14,213 nucleotides of DNA. Source: UBA7937 sp034419095. GTDB taxonomy: Bacteria; Chloroflexota; Anaerolineae; UBA7937. The notes beneath the pieces were generated by a model. It worked only from the letters and a program-made list of their open reading frames with translations. It had not been told where the DNA came from and did not search any database. Location: positions 1 to 14,213 of the forward strand of contig DAOULQ010000009.1 in NCBI GenBank assembly GCA_034419095.1, in the 5' to 3' direction. Of this stretch, positions 1-7,587 are shown piece after piece (position 1 is the stretch's first letter; every line of letters begins with the position of its first letter). Both the position numbers and the translations under genes were made by a program.

Positions 1-145
1 AGCAACCCCAGTTCCTAGAATCTCGCCCGTTTCCTCTACGATGAACTCCAAACGAACCCTAAGGTCCGCTTGGAGGCGGTCGAGGGCTGGGAGGCGCCGG
101 ACTCCTGGGTCACTTACCGAAGGTAGTCATATACGAGGAGGCTCA
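1..145. other. Left-edge region upstream of xpt, no firm gene
   Basis: No gene can be firmly called here. On the minus strand a frame is open from about position 126 down to the window edge. Its last part reads FIVEETGEILGTGVA after a possible TTG start at 49-51, which looks protein-like and could be the start of a divergent gene, but there is no good ribosome binding site. On the plus strand another frame ends at a TGA at 42-44. No purine riboswitch and no clear promoter for xpt were recognised. The only solid element is the Shine-Dalgarno GAGGAGG at 135-141 that serves xpt. Confidence 0.3.
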
Positions 146-715
146 ATGGAGGAACTGAAAGAAAAGATCTTGAAGGAAGGGAAGAACCTGGGTAACGGCA
201 TCCTTAAGGTAAATACATTCTTGAACCATCAGATCGATTCCCATCTCATGGTGATCGTCGGCCGGGGGATAGCCGATCGGTTCTGGCACTACCACCCCAC
301 CAAGGTCCTCACCGCCGAGATATCGGGCATCGCCCCAGCCGTGCAAGCGGGGGTCTTCCTCGATGCGCCCGTGGTCTTCGCCCGCCGTGTCAAATCGATC
401 ACCATGCCCGATGAGGTCTACACTCGCACCGTCCCTTCCCATACCAAAGGGATAACCTCTGATCTGATAGTAGCCGCCGAGATGATCAGCCCCCAAGATC
501 GCATCCTCATCGTGGACGATTTCTTAGCCACGGGGAAGACCATCGAAGCCTTAGCCAGCATAGTTGAAGAGGCGGGAGCGGAACTGGTGGGGATAGGCGC
601 GGTCATCGAGAAATCGTTTGAAGGCGGTCGGGAACGGCTGGCCCCCTTGGGGGTCCCCATCGAGGCCCTGGCTATCGTAGAGAAGATGGAAGGGGACCGG
701 ATAGTACTGAAATGA
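146..715 (+). CDS. xpt: Xanthine phosphoribosyltransferase
   Basis: This enzyme transfers the phosphoribosyl group of PRPP to xanthine, giving XMP, in cytosolic purine salvage. The 189-residue protein matches the usual Xpt length of about 190. It opens with LKEKILKEGKNLGNGILKVN and FLNHQIDS, typical of the Xpt N-terminus. The PRPP-binding loop ILIVDDFLATGKT lies at residues 120-132, with the acidic pair D124-D125. The ATG at 146 is chosen because GAGGAGG sits 4 bases upstream and the family homology starts there; the frame is open further upstream, from 41, but that extension is Arg-rich and unlike the family. It stands alone on the plus strand and converges on mfd with a 23 bp gap. The close relative PyrE/Apt family is less likely because of the Xpt-specific N-terminus. 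The family assignment is firm; specificity for xanthine is by family. Confidence 0.93.
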   Translation: MEELKEKILKEGKNLGNGILKVNTFLNHQIDSHLMVIVGRGIADRFWHYHPTKVLTAEISGIAPAVQAGVFLDAPVVFARRVKSITMPDEVYTRTVPSHTKGITSDLIVAAEMISPQDRILIVDDFLATGKTIEALASIVEEAGAELVGIGAVIEKSFEGGRERLAPLGVPIEALAIVEKMEGDRIVLK

Positions 716-738
716 CCCCTCTTCACAAGAGTAGTCAC

Positions 739-3700
739 TCATCCACCGGCCACTATCTTCAAGAGGCTTTCTAGCCTCTGGGGCCATGCTTCATCCTCGG
801 GTGAGAAAGGCATCGTCACCCGATTTCCTCGTTTCCACGCCCCCTGGGGGAGGGCCATCTCCTTCTCCCGGGTCAACTCGATGATGAGCCGGCCCTTATC
901 CGTGGATAGGGCCTCTACCTCCCCTTCCCAGCCTAGGATACGCAGCCGCAGGAGATAGAGGAGGTTCTCCGCCGCTTCCGGAAGGGAACCAAAGCGATCC
1001 CCAAGTTCCTCCCTCATCTCCTCCACTTCACGCAGGGTGGTGAGACCTGCCAAGCGACGGTAGAGGCCTAGCCGCAGGGTCTCACCCTCGACATACGCTT
1101 CAGGAAGGCGGGCCTCCAAAGGAAGGTCTATAGAAGGCCACACGAGAGGAGCGGTTGAGGGCTCAATTGTCCTCTCCACCAAGGCCCCTTCCTCGATCTC
1201 TTGCCCCTCCTTCAAGGCCCGCACCGCCTGGGCCAGAAGCCGACAGTAGAGATCGAAACCGACCGCGCTTATATGGCCATGCTGCCTGCTCCCTAAAATA
1301 TCCCCCGCCCCCCTGATCTCCAGGTCTCTCAGGGCGATCCCGAACCCCGAACCCAACTCGCTAGCCTCCTGTATAGTCTGAAGTCTCCGCCTTGCCTCCT
1401 CGCTAAGGTACCCTTCTTCATATAGAAAATAGGCGTAGGCACGGGAGGAACTCCTACCCACCCGGCCCCGCAACTGGTAGAGTTGGGCCAAGCCAAACCT
1501 ATCAGCCCGGTTGACGATAAGGGTATTTACATTGGGAATATCTATGCCGTTCTCGATGATGGAGGTACAGACCAAGATGTCATAGTGACCATCGGCGAAC
1601 TCCAGCATGGTGTGCGCTAGTTCCCTCTCATCCATCTGTCCATGGGCGATGGCTATGCTAGCCTCCGGCACGATCTTTACCAATCGTTTAGCCATCTGGC
1701 GAATCCCTCTCACGCGGTTGTGAACGAAATAGACCTGTCCCCCTCGCTCCAACTCTCTGAGCACAGCCCTCCGGATGAGAGACTCATCGTAGGGAGAAAC
1801 CTGAGTCACCACGGGAAGCCTCTCTTCCGGAGGGGTATCGATGGTGCTCATATCCCGCACCCCGGTCAAAGACATATATAGAGTCCTGGGTATGGGGGTA
1901 GCGGTCAAGGTCAAGACATCGACCTCATGGCGCATCTCTTTGAGCCGCTCCTTATGAGCCACGCCGAACCGCTGCTCCTCGTCGATGATCAATAGTCCCA
2001 GATCCCGGAAGACCACATCCCGAGAGAGAAGGCGGTGGGTGCCGATGACGATGTCCAGGGTCCCCTCCCGGAGACGACGAAGGATAGCCGCCTGCTCCCG
2101 GGGGGAGCGGAAGCGAGAGAGCATCTCCACTTCCACCGGGAAGGGGCGTAGACGATGAGTGAAGGTCTGACAATGTTGCTGGGCTAGGACGGTGGTGGGT
2201 ACCAATATAGCCACCTGCTTCCCATCCATCACCGCTTTAAAGGCGGCTCGCAAAGCCACCTCCGTCTTCCCGTACCCCACATCGCCGCAGATGAGCCGAT
2301 CCATGGGCTTTGGCTTCTCCATATCGGCTTCGGTCTCCTCCAGGGCCCTCAATTGGTCCTCCGTCTCCACGTAGGGGAAGGAAGCCTCTAGATCCCTTTG
2401 CCAAGGGGTATCGGGGGAGAAAGCGTGGCCTTCCACCACCTCTCTGAGGGAATAGAGCGCCAGGAGTTCCTGGGCGATATCTTCCACCGCTCGCTTGGCC
2501 CGAGCCTTAACGCGAGCCCAATCGGTGGTCCCCAGACGGTCGATGCGCGGCGGCCTATCCTGGGCCCCTACGTATCTTGAGAGCCGATCCGCCTGGTAGG
2601 TGGGCACATAGAGGCTGTCCCCAGCCGCATACCCCACCCACAGGTATTCGCTCTCGTAGCCATCGGTAGCCAGGGTAATCAACCCTTTGAAGACGCCGAT
2701 GCCGTGGTCGATATGCACCACGTAGTCGCCCTCCCTCACATCGGCAAAGAAACTCTCCCTGGCCCAAGGCCTGGGCCGGGCAGGGCGACGAGGCTTCGGC
2801 TTCGCCCAGCCGAAGATCTCAGCATCGGTGAGGAGCATTAGATGGCCCTTAATCTGCCAGCCTCGACTCAAGCCTCCTTGAATCAGAACCAAGGCCCCAG
2901 GGGGAGGTGCCTCTGTCACCTCCTCACTAGGGACCAAGGGGGTTCCCCACTGGCTATATATCTCCGCTAAGCGGGGGGCCTGGCGAGAAACCAAGACCAC
3001 ACGCCCTTTCTGCTCCAAGGTATCGACTACCAGTTCCTCCAGAAGCCCCCCGTAGGAAGGAGAAAGAGCGAAAGAGGAAGCGAGTTCTGACTCCACCCCA
3101 AGGCGAAATTCCAGAGAGGGACATAATAGGCGTTCTTGAATCTCGTCTTTAGTGAAGCAGGGTGACTCCATCCAGGATGGCAGTTCCCTTCTCGCCTCCA
3201 GAGCCCGGCGGAGATCCTCCATTTCCTGGTCCAAGTTGGATAGGGCCCCCTCGATCCCCAAAGGGTCATCTAAGATGATAAGCGCCTGGGGGAGATGATC
3301 GAGGAGGCTTCCCGGTTGGTCATAAAGGAGGGGGAGATAGAACTCTAGACGAGGAAAGACCTCGCCCCGGGAGAGGGCAGCCACTTCTTGGCCCCACTCC
3401 TTTGCTGCTTGGGGGTTAGAGAAGGAAAGGTCATACCCTAGCAACCGATCGCCATTTTGAGGCAAGGATTCTCGGGCCACGGTTATGGTAATCGAGGAGA
3501 GGCGGTCCTTTGAGCGTTGAGTAGCCGGATCGAAAGTGCGCAGAGATTCGATCTCCTCTCCTAGCAACTCTATCCGTACCGGTTCCGCACTGCCTGGAGG
3601 GAAGATGTCGATTATCCCCCCTCGGACGCTAAAGGTTCCCGGCTCCTCAACCATGCTTACCGGCTTATAGGCCAAACGGAGCCAGGAAGAAAGGAGCCTC

Positions 3701-4173
3701 TCTCTAGACACCTCTCCCCCTACCATGAGCCGGTGCACGCCGTTAAGAAAGGTAGATCGCGGGATCGTCTTTTGGGCTAACCCCCGAGCCGTGGTTATAA
3801 GAACGGGGGCGCAACCCTCATCCCAACCCACATCGCTTACCGTGGCGGTCAAGGCCTCCAGGCGCTCCTGGATCGCCCCCCTATCCCAAGGGATCCTCTC
3901 GTAAGGGAGAACACCGGGCCCCCTGAAGGAGTAGATCCCAGGTTCAGGGGACCAAACTCGAAGTTGATCGTAGAACTCCTGAGCTCGATCCTGCCTGGGG
4001 ATAACTACTAGAAGGGGAACCGCAAGGTGTCGCCTGAGAGCGGCAATGAAATAGGGGCGGGCCGCCTCAGGGATGGCGAGAGGAGAGAGGGGCTTCCCCT
4101 CAACCAAACCCCTCAAGAAGTCGCTATAGCCTGGTAACCTATCGACCAAAGATAGAAGGCCCGATAACCTCAA
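739..4173 (-). CDS. mfd: Transcription-repair coupling factor Mfd
   Basis: Mfd is a DNA translocase that pushes RNA polymerase off DNA at lesions and recruits UvrA. About 1144 residues is the normal length. In order one sees the N-terminal UvrB-like module; the CarD-like RNA-polymerase-interacting domain at about residues 478-545 (EGDYVVHIDHGIGVFKG); Walker A GDVGYGKT with K636; the DEEQ box at 731-734; the motif TLTATPIPRTLYMS; the helicase C half with IENGIDIPNVNT and QLRGRVGR; and the C-terminal TRCF domain. An upstream GTG at 4194 would add seven residues. I prefer the TTG at 4173 because family members usually start just before LSGLL, AGGAGG lies 4 bases upstream, and the TTG overlaps the pth stop as TTGA, suggesting translational coupling. 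The order pth-mfd is common in bacteria. The gene is intact throughout. Confidence 0.97.
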   Translation of the reverse strand: MRLSGLLSLVDRLPGYSDFLRGLVEGKPLSPLAIPEAARPYFIAALRRHLAVPLLVVIPRQDRAQEFYDQLRVWSPEPGIYSFRGPGVLPYERIPWDRGAIQERLEALTATVSDVGWDEGCAPVLITTARGLAQKTIPRSTFLNGVHRLMVGGEVSRERLLSSWLRLAYKPVSMVEEPGTFSVRGGIIDIFPPGSAEPVRIELLGEEIESLRTFDPATQRSKDRLSSITITVARESLPQNGDRLLGYDLSFSNPQAAKEWGQEVAALSRGEVFPRLEFYLPLLYDQPGSLLDHLPQALIILDDPLGIEGALSNLDQEMEDLRRALEARRELPSWMESPCFTKDEIQERLLCPSLEFRLGVESELASSFALSPSYGGLLEELVVDTLEQKGRVVLVSRQAPRLAEIYSQWGTPLVPSEEVTEAPPPGALVLIQGGLSRGWQIKGHLMLLTDAEIFGWAKPKPRRPARPRPWARESFFADVREGDYVVHIDHGIGVFKGLITLATDGYESEYLWVGYAAGDSLYVPTYQADRLSRYVGAQDRPPRIDRLGTTDWARVKARAKRAVEDIAQELLALYSLREVVEGHAFSPDTPWQRDLEASFPYVETEDQLRALEETEADMEKPKPMDRLICGDVGYGKTEVALRAAFKAVMDGKQVAILVPTTVLAQQHCQTFTHRLRPFPVEVEMLSRFRSPREQAAILRRLREGTLDIVIGTHRLLSRDVVFRDLGLLIIDEEQRFGVAHKERLKEMRHEVDVLTLTATPIPRTLYMSLTGVRDMSTIDTPPEERLPVVTQVSPYDESLIRRAVLRELERGGQVYFVHNRVRGIRQMAKRLVKIVPEASIAIAHGQMDERELAHTMLEFADGHYDILVCTSIIENGIDIPNVNTLIVNRADRFGLAQLYQLRGRVGRSSSRAYAYFLYEEGYLSEEARRRLQTIQEASELGSGFGIALRDLEIRGAGDILGSRQHGHISAVGFDLYCRLLAQAVRALKEGQEIEEGALVERTIEPSTAPLVWPSIDLPLEARLPEAYVEGETLRLGLYRRLAGLTTLREVEEMREELGDRFGSLPEAAENLLYLLRLRILGWEGEVEALSTDKGRLIIELTREKEMALPQGAWKRGNRVTMPFSPEDEAWPQRLESLLKIVAGG

Positions 4174-4766
4174 CTCCCCTCCTGGTTGAACCACTCCATA
4201 GCCTTGGAGAGCCCGTCTCTAATTATGCACTCCACGGCATCGGCGATCGTGCCGTAAACCCTTTCCATGATAACCCTCTCTTCCACGGTGAAGGGGCTCA
4301 AAACATACTCTTGAGGGTCTTCTTCTGTTCGTCCTATCCCCACCCGCAGTCGAGGGACCTCCGGACCGAGCCACTCGATGATGGAGGCCATCCCCCTATG
4401 CCCCCCAGCGCTACCCTGCTCCCGAATCCGGATCCTGCCTAGGGGGAGATCCAGATCGTCGTAGATGACCAGAAGGCGATCTAAAGGTAGCCCGTAACCC
4501 CTAAGTAGAGGGGCCACCACATCGCCGCTTCTGTTCACGTAGGTTAGAGGCTTCAAGAGAGCCACCTGGTGGCCTTCTATCTCCCCTCTAGCCAGAAGAC
4601 CCTGCAGCCGCGCCCTTCCGAAAGACAAATGGCGGCGCTTCGCTAGATGATCCAGCACTTGAAAGCCCACGTTATGGCGGGTACGAGCGTACCGCTCTCC
4701 GGGGTTCCCCAACCCTACGATGAGCCAATCCGGCCCTTTGAAGAGTAGCCTTCGTAGCCTCTCCAT
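4170..4766 (-). CDS. pth: Peptidyl-tRNA hydrolase
   Basis: Pth cleaves peptidyl-tRNA released by stalled ribosomes so that tRNA can be reused. The 198-residue protein carries the family signatures GLGNPG (N21), TRHNVGF with the catalytic His H31, KPLTYVNRSG (N78), IYDDLDLPLG (D103/D104) and GSAGGHRGM. It has about 11 extra N-terminal residues compared with the E. coli enzyme. In E. coli the last motif is GGHNGL with an Asn that contacts tRNA; here that position is Arg (R124), a change I believe also occurs in some other bacterial lineages. The ATG at 4766 is preceded by GAGGTG at a spacing of 10. The stop TGA overlaps the preferred mfd start, so the two genes are probably one transcription unit. 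Confidence 0.96.
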   Translation of the reverse strand: MERLRRLLFKGPDWLIVGLGNPGERYARTRHNVGFQVLDHLAKRRHLSFGRARLQGLLARGEIEGHQVALLKPLTYVNRSGDVVAPLLRGYGLPLDRLLVIYDDLDLPLGRIRIREQGSAGGHRGMASIIEWLGPEVPRLRVGIGRTEEDPQEYVLSPFTVEERVIMERVYGTIADAVECIIRDGLSKAMEWFNQEGS

Positions 4767-4782
4767 TCTACATTAACACCTC

Positions 4783-4812
4783 TAGGGGCTAGCCTAGAAA
4801 GACCAGCCCCTA
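4783..4812 (-). other. Inverted repeat between the PT-rich gene and pth
   Basis: TAGGGGCT at 4783-4790 and AGCCCCTA at 4805-4812 form a perfect 8 bp stem with a 14-base loop. It lies in the 71 bp gap, downstream of the PT-rich gene and just upstream of pth on the minus strand. There is no T-run after the stem, so it is not a clear intrinsic terminator. It could be a weak terminator, an mRNA-stabilising hairpin or chance. Confidence 0.35.
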
Positions 4813-4837
4813 CAAGATCGCTTATCTAGAGAGAGGA

Positions 4838-5515
4838 TCAGATGAGACGCCTTATCAGATTCACGATGATGATGAAAGCGAAGAAAGCCCCAGCCACCAA
4901 AGCCCCGAAGAGGACGGAGTTGAAGACGATGCCCATATCAGGGAGGGTTATACTGGATGGCACTTCCGGCACGGCGGTCCGAGTAGCCACCGGGGTTGGT
5001 GTAGGGGTGAAACGAACCACCGTAGGCTGAACGACTACCACTGTGGGTGTGGCTAGCACTACCGTGGGCGTAGGGGTGGGGGTCTCGGTGGGAGTAGGGG
5101 TAGCGGTCGGCTCAGCGTTGGCCACCACCACCTTACGGAGGGGCGTCTGCTCGTAGTTACCGTCCGGATATACCACCGCCAGGCGCAGATTGTACGTCCC
5201 ATCGGGGACGGTGGCCGTATCCCAGGTGCCTAGTAGCCCCTCTCTCACCTCCCGCTCGGCGTATATGATCACCACCCAGGCCTCAGGCGCGCTCAGGGGA
5301 GCGTACTCGACCTTATAGAACCAGAAGTTGCCACCCAAGTAGGCGCTCCCCCTGATCTCTATCGTGCCTCTCAATCGGGCGTTGGCTACGGGGGAGGTGA
5401 TCTCCCAAGCGGGCTCTTGCGGGAGCGGATAAAGAGGAGGTGCTGCCTGCGACAGAAGGCTAAACTGGGCGAAGAGGAACAAGAAAAGCAGAGGTACGGT
5501 TAACGGCTTTCTCAT
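4838..5515 (-). CDS. Secreted or cell-surface protein with Ig-like region, Thr-Pro linker and C-terminal membrane anchor
   Basis: The specific function is unknown. The predicted 225-residue protein starts with a signal peptide (MRKP, then a hydrophobic core at about residues 6-24). A beta-rich, Ig-like module follows at about 36-133; WEITSPVANARLRGTIEIRG and DGTYNLRLAVVYPDG are typical of extracellular beta-sandwich modules. A Thr-Pro-Val linker spans about 136-181, and a membrane helix at about 196-221 is followed by the positive tail IRRLI. The expected topology is an external domain on a stalk anchored at the membrane. The frame is open further upstream into fabF, but the signal peptide fixes the start near 5515; an alternative ATG at 5572 lies inside the fabF terminator. 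The ribosome binding site is weak. Thr-Pro stalks of this kind are frequent in Chloroflexota surface proteins. The gene lies between fabF and pth with no evident functional link to either. Confidence 0.8.
   Translation of the reverse strand: MRKPLTVPLLFLFLFAQFSLLSQAAPPLYPLPQEPAWEITSPVANARLRGTIEIRGSAYLGGNFWFYKVEYAPLSAPEAWVVIIYAEREVREGLLGTWDTATVPDGTYNLRLAVVYPDGNYEQTPLRKVVVANAEPTATPTPTETPTPTPTVVLATPTVVVVQPTVVRFTPTPTPVATRTAVPEVPSSITLPDMGIVFNSVLFGALVAGAFFAFIIIVNLIRRLI
4973..5110 (-). repeat. Low-complexity Thr-Pro-Val coding repeat
   Basis: This 138-base stretch encodes the 46-residue linker of the PT-rich surface protein. It consists of irregular repeats of Thr-Pro units (TPTPT, TETPTPTPT) mixed with VV pairs (TVVLATPTVVVVQPTVV). 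On the plus strand it appears as runs rich in G and T such as GTAGGGGT and GTGGGTGT. Such tracts are prone to length change. Confidence 0.75.
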
Positions 5516-5555
5516 ATCCGGAAGTTTAGCATAGAAAGTATGAGGGAGCAACTTG

Positions 5556-5585
5556 AAAAGGGCTGTGCCCATCTTTGCACAGCCC
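5556..5585 (-). terminator. Intrinsic terminator of fabF
   Basis: Read on the minus strand, GGGCTGTGC and GCACAGCCC form a perfect 9 bp GC-rich stem around an 8-base loop, followed at once by TTTT. It starts 8 bases after the fabF stop codon, in the expected place and orientation. Confidence 0.85.
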
Positions 5586-5592
5586 CAACTTA

Positions 5593-6849
5593 TCAGGCTT
5601 CCCACTTCTTGATCAGCAGGCTGCCATTCTGGCCGCCGAAACCAAAGGCGTTGATCAGCCCCACATCTACACGGGCTGACCGAGCCACGTTGGGAACATA
5701 ATCCAGGTCGCACTCCGGATCGGGGGTCTCCAAATTTATGGTGGGCGGAAGGAGGCCATCCTCCATGGCCTTCACCGTAGCGATGATAGAGATAGAGCCC
5801 GCAGCTCCCAGCATATGGCCCACCATCGATTTGTTAGAACTGATGGGCACACGATAAGCATAGTCGCCAAAGACCGCCTTTATCGCTTTGGTCTCCGAGA
5901 CATCGTTTAGAAGCGTGCCTGTGCCATGGCTGGCGATATAATCGACCTCAGAGGGGTTCATTCCTGCCTCCTGGATGGCTAGGCTCATCGCCCGGGCCGC
6001 CCCGTCTCCATTGGGATCCGGGGCAGCGATATGGTAGGCATCCTCAGTGAAACCGTAGCCCAAAACCTCGGCATAGATACGTGCCCCTCGTTTGGCGGCG
6101 CGCTCTAGAGTCTCCAAGACCAGGACCGCCGCCCCTTCCCCCATCACCGTCCCATCGCGCTGGGCGTCGAAGGGACGGCAGGCTTTCTCTGGCTCCTCGT
6201 TCCGCGTGGAGAGGGCACCTATCCTGCTGAAGGCTACAATAGCCACAGGGGTCATGACCGATTCGGAGCCGCCGGCGATCATCACCTCCGCATCGCCCCG
6301 CTGCAACCGCCGAGTGGCCTCCCCCACGGCCACCACCCCCGTGGCGCAAGCCGCCACCGGGGCGTTGGTCGGCCCCTTCACCCCTAGGGTGATGGCGATC
6401 TGGCAAGGAGCCATGCTGATAAGGATTGAAGGCAAGGCGGTAGGTTTGACCCGGCGAAACCCCTCTTGAGAGAGAATCAGGGCTTGCTCTTCGACCACCC
6501 CTATCCCTCCAGCCGCGCTTCCTATCTCCAAGCCGATCTTGGTCGCATCTTCCCTCTCTATATCCAGTCTCGCGTCCTCAAGGGCCATGACTGCCGAAGC
6601 CAGGGCTAATTGGATGAAGCGAGACATCCGCCTCGCCTCCTGTCTCTCCATATAATTTTGAGGATCGAACCCTCTCACCTCGGCAGCGATCTTGGTAGGG
6701 TACCTTTCCGCATCGAATAGGGTAACCGGCCCCACCCCAGACCTCCCCGTGGTTAGGCTGTCCCAGAAATCGGCCACCGATAGGCCTACCGGCGTGACCG
6801 CCCCCATCCCGGTGATCACCACGCGGGAACCGTTGCTCACCCTCTTCAT
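5593..6849 (-). CDS. fabF: Beta-ketoacyl-ACP synthase II
   Basis: This is the condensing enzyme of type II fatty-acid synthesis; it extends acyl-ACP with malonyl-ACP in the cytosol. The length of 418 residues is standard. It begins RVVITGMGAVTPVG and has the active-site Cys C168 in AACATG, the two His H308 (ASHGTGT) and H345 (SMVGHMLGAAG), K340, and the C-terminal NAFGFGGQNGSLLIKK. FabF is favoured over FabB by length and by these motifs; a polyketide-type synthase is unlikely for a lone single-domain protein. The ATG at 6849 follows GGGAGG at a spacing of a few bases. It stands apart from other fab genes: it has its own upstream -10 and its own terminator, so it is probably monocistronic. 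It is divergent from the sigma-degV unit, whose DegV protein probably binds fatty acids. Confidence 0.96.
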   Translation of the reverse strand: MKRVSNGSRVVITGMGAVTPVGLSVADFWDSLTTGRSGVGPVTLFDAERYPTKIAAEVRGFDPQNYMERQEARRMSRFIQLALASAVMALEDARLDIEREDATKIGLEIGSAAGGIGVVEEQALILSQEGFRRVKPTALPSILISMAPCQIAITLGVKGPTNAPVAACATGVVAVGEATRRLQRGDAEVMIAGGSESVMTPVAIVAFSRIGALSTRNEEPEKACRPFDAQRDGTVMGEGAAVLVLETLERAAKRGARIYAEVLGYGFTEDAYHIAAPDPNGDGAARAMSLAIQEAGMNPSEVDYIASHGTGTLLNDVSETKAIKAVFGDYAYRVPISSNKSMVGHMLGAAGSISIIATVKAMEDGLLPPTINLETPDPECDLDYVPNVARSARVDVGLINAFGFGGQNGSLLIKKWEA

Positions 6850-6877
6850 AGCCTCCCTCCCCTGAACTCGCTATCTG

Positions 6878-6883
6878 ATTATA
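6878..6883 (-). promoter_or_regulatory. -10 element of the fabF promoter
   Basis: On the minus strand this reads TATAAT, a perfect -10, about 28 bases before the fabF ATG, leaving a short leader of about 20 bases. The -35 region is poor (no TTGACA-like hexamer at 16-18 bases), so the promoter may be weak or need an activator. Confidence 0.6.
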
Positions 6884-6919
6884 ACACGGAGGGAAAAGGA
6901 AGGCTACAAAGGGTAGGAA

Positions 6920-6948
6920 TTGACCATCCTTCACCTCGATGTTATACT
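6920..6948 (+). promoter_or_regulatory. Sigma-70-type promoter of the sigma-degV operon
   Basis: TTGACC at 6920-6925 and TATACT at 6943-6948 are separated by exactly 17 bases, close to the housekeeping consensus. Transcription would start near 6955, giving a leader of about 90 bases before the TTG start at 7045. Immediately downstream, at 6963-6972, is the perfect palindrome GGATCGATCC, a possible operator. Confidence 0.75.
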
Positions 6949-6990
6949 CCTCCTAGGCGAATGGATCGATCCTTGGCGTAACCTTATGCT

Positions 6991-7036
6991 CCCTGGGGTG
7001 TTCCTATTGTTAGCCTTCCCCAGGGTAACTGGGGAG
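6991..7036 (+). promoter_or_regulatory. Leader with two mutually exclusive hairpins over the ribosome binding site
   Basis: CCCTGGGG (6991-6998) pairs perfectly over 8 bp with CCCCAGGG (7018-7025). The same middle segment, CCCCAG (7018-7023), can instead pair over 6 bp with CTGGGG (7029-7034) across a 5-base loop. The second hairpin would cover most of the likely Shine-Dalgarno GGGGAG (7031-7036) that serves the TTG at 7045. The pairing is directly visible; the regulatory role is inference. Confidence 0.5.
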
Positions 7037-7044
7037 TTGCGGAG

Positions 7045-7584
7045 TTGTCCGAACAGGAGTTGGTGGAGAGAGCCAAAAAGGATCCCGCGGCTTTTGGCCT
7101 TCTCTATGAGAGATATGTAGATCGGATATATCAATATATCTTCTATCGCACTGGAAACTGCCAGGATGCTGAGGATCTGACAGCCAGGACCTTCTTCCGC
7201 GCCCTGGACAAGATCGATGGCTATACTTATAGAGGTGTGCCATTCTCCGCCTGGCTTTATCGCATCGCTCACAACTTAGTAGCCAACTGGCACCGAGACC
7301 GACGACACCGCCATCTGATCCCTCTGGATGAGCTGGTACTCAAGACCGCGGGCCGGCGCGCTCCAGAGCGTTTAGTGGAAAAAAACGAAAGGGATCATGC
7401 TCTTCGCCAAGCGATCTCTGGGCTGAGCGGGGACCGTCAGCAACTCTTGATCCTCAAGTTCGCCGAGGGGATGAGCAACGCGGAGATCGGAAGGGTTATG
7501 GGACGTAGTGAAGGAGCCATCAAATCGCTCTACCATCGTACTTTGGTGGCTCTGAGAAAGGATCTCGAATCCCGGGGGGTCTAA
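7045..7584 (+). CDS. ECF-type RNA polymerase sigma factor
   Basis: The 179-residue protein should direct RNA polymerase to alternative promoters. Region 2 spans about residues 15-90, with DAEDLTARTFFRAL and the aromatic/basic segment FSAWLYRIAHNLVANWHRDR. Region 4 is at about 128-175, with FAEGMSNAEIGRVMGRSEGAIKSLYHRT, a clear helix-turn-helix. There is no region 1 or 3, which fits the ECF group. The start is TTG with GGGGAG at a spacing of 8; no better in-frame start is visible. The gene is preceded by a good promoter and a leader that can fold over the ribosome binding site. Three bases separate its stop from the DegV start, and a small membrane protein follows as third gene, a possible anti-sigma partner. 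I cannot assign an ECF subgroup number from the sequence alone. Confidence 0.92.
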   Translation: MSEQELVERAKKDPAAFGLLYERYVDRIYQYIFYRTGNCQDAEDLTARTFFRALDKIDGYTYRGVPFSAWLYRIAHNLVANWHRDRRHRHLIPLDELVLKTAGRRAPERLVEKNERDHALRQAISGLSGDRQQLLILKFAEGMSNAEIGRVMGRSEGAIKSLYHRTLVALRKDLESRGV

Positions 7585-7587
7585 GAG

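Noticed and set aside
41..145. N-terminal extension of Xpt from an ATG at 41
   Set aside because: The 35 extra residues are Arg-rich with no family match; the ATG at 146 has a strong GAGGAGG site and gives the standard length.
719..731. Hairpin CTCTT-CAC-AAGAG between xpt and mfd as a terminator
   Set aside because: Only 5 bp, AT-rich at its top, and without a T-run on either strand.
6044..6469. Open frames on both strands inside fabF, and similar long open frames opposite mfd, degV and the pgpH-like gene
   Set aside because: They lie wholly within conserved genes and have the composition expected of antisense or shifted frames in GC-rich DNA, with no start signals.
6987..7120. Leader peptide MLPGVFLLLAFPRVTGEL starting at ATG 6987 and overlapping the sigma gene
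   Set aside because: No ribosome binding site, and the frame runs out of frame deep into the sigma gene; the codons are explained by the hairpin arms.
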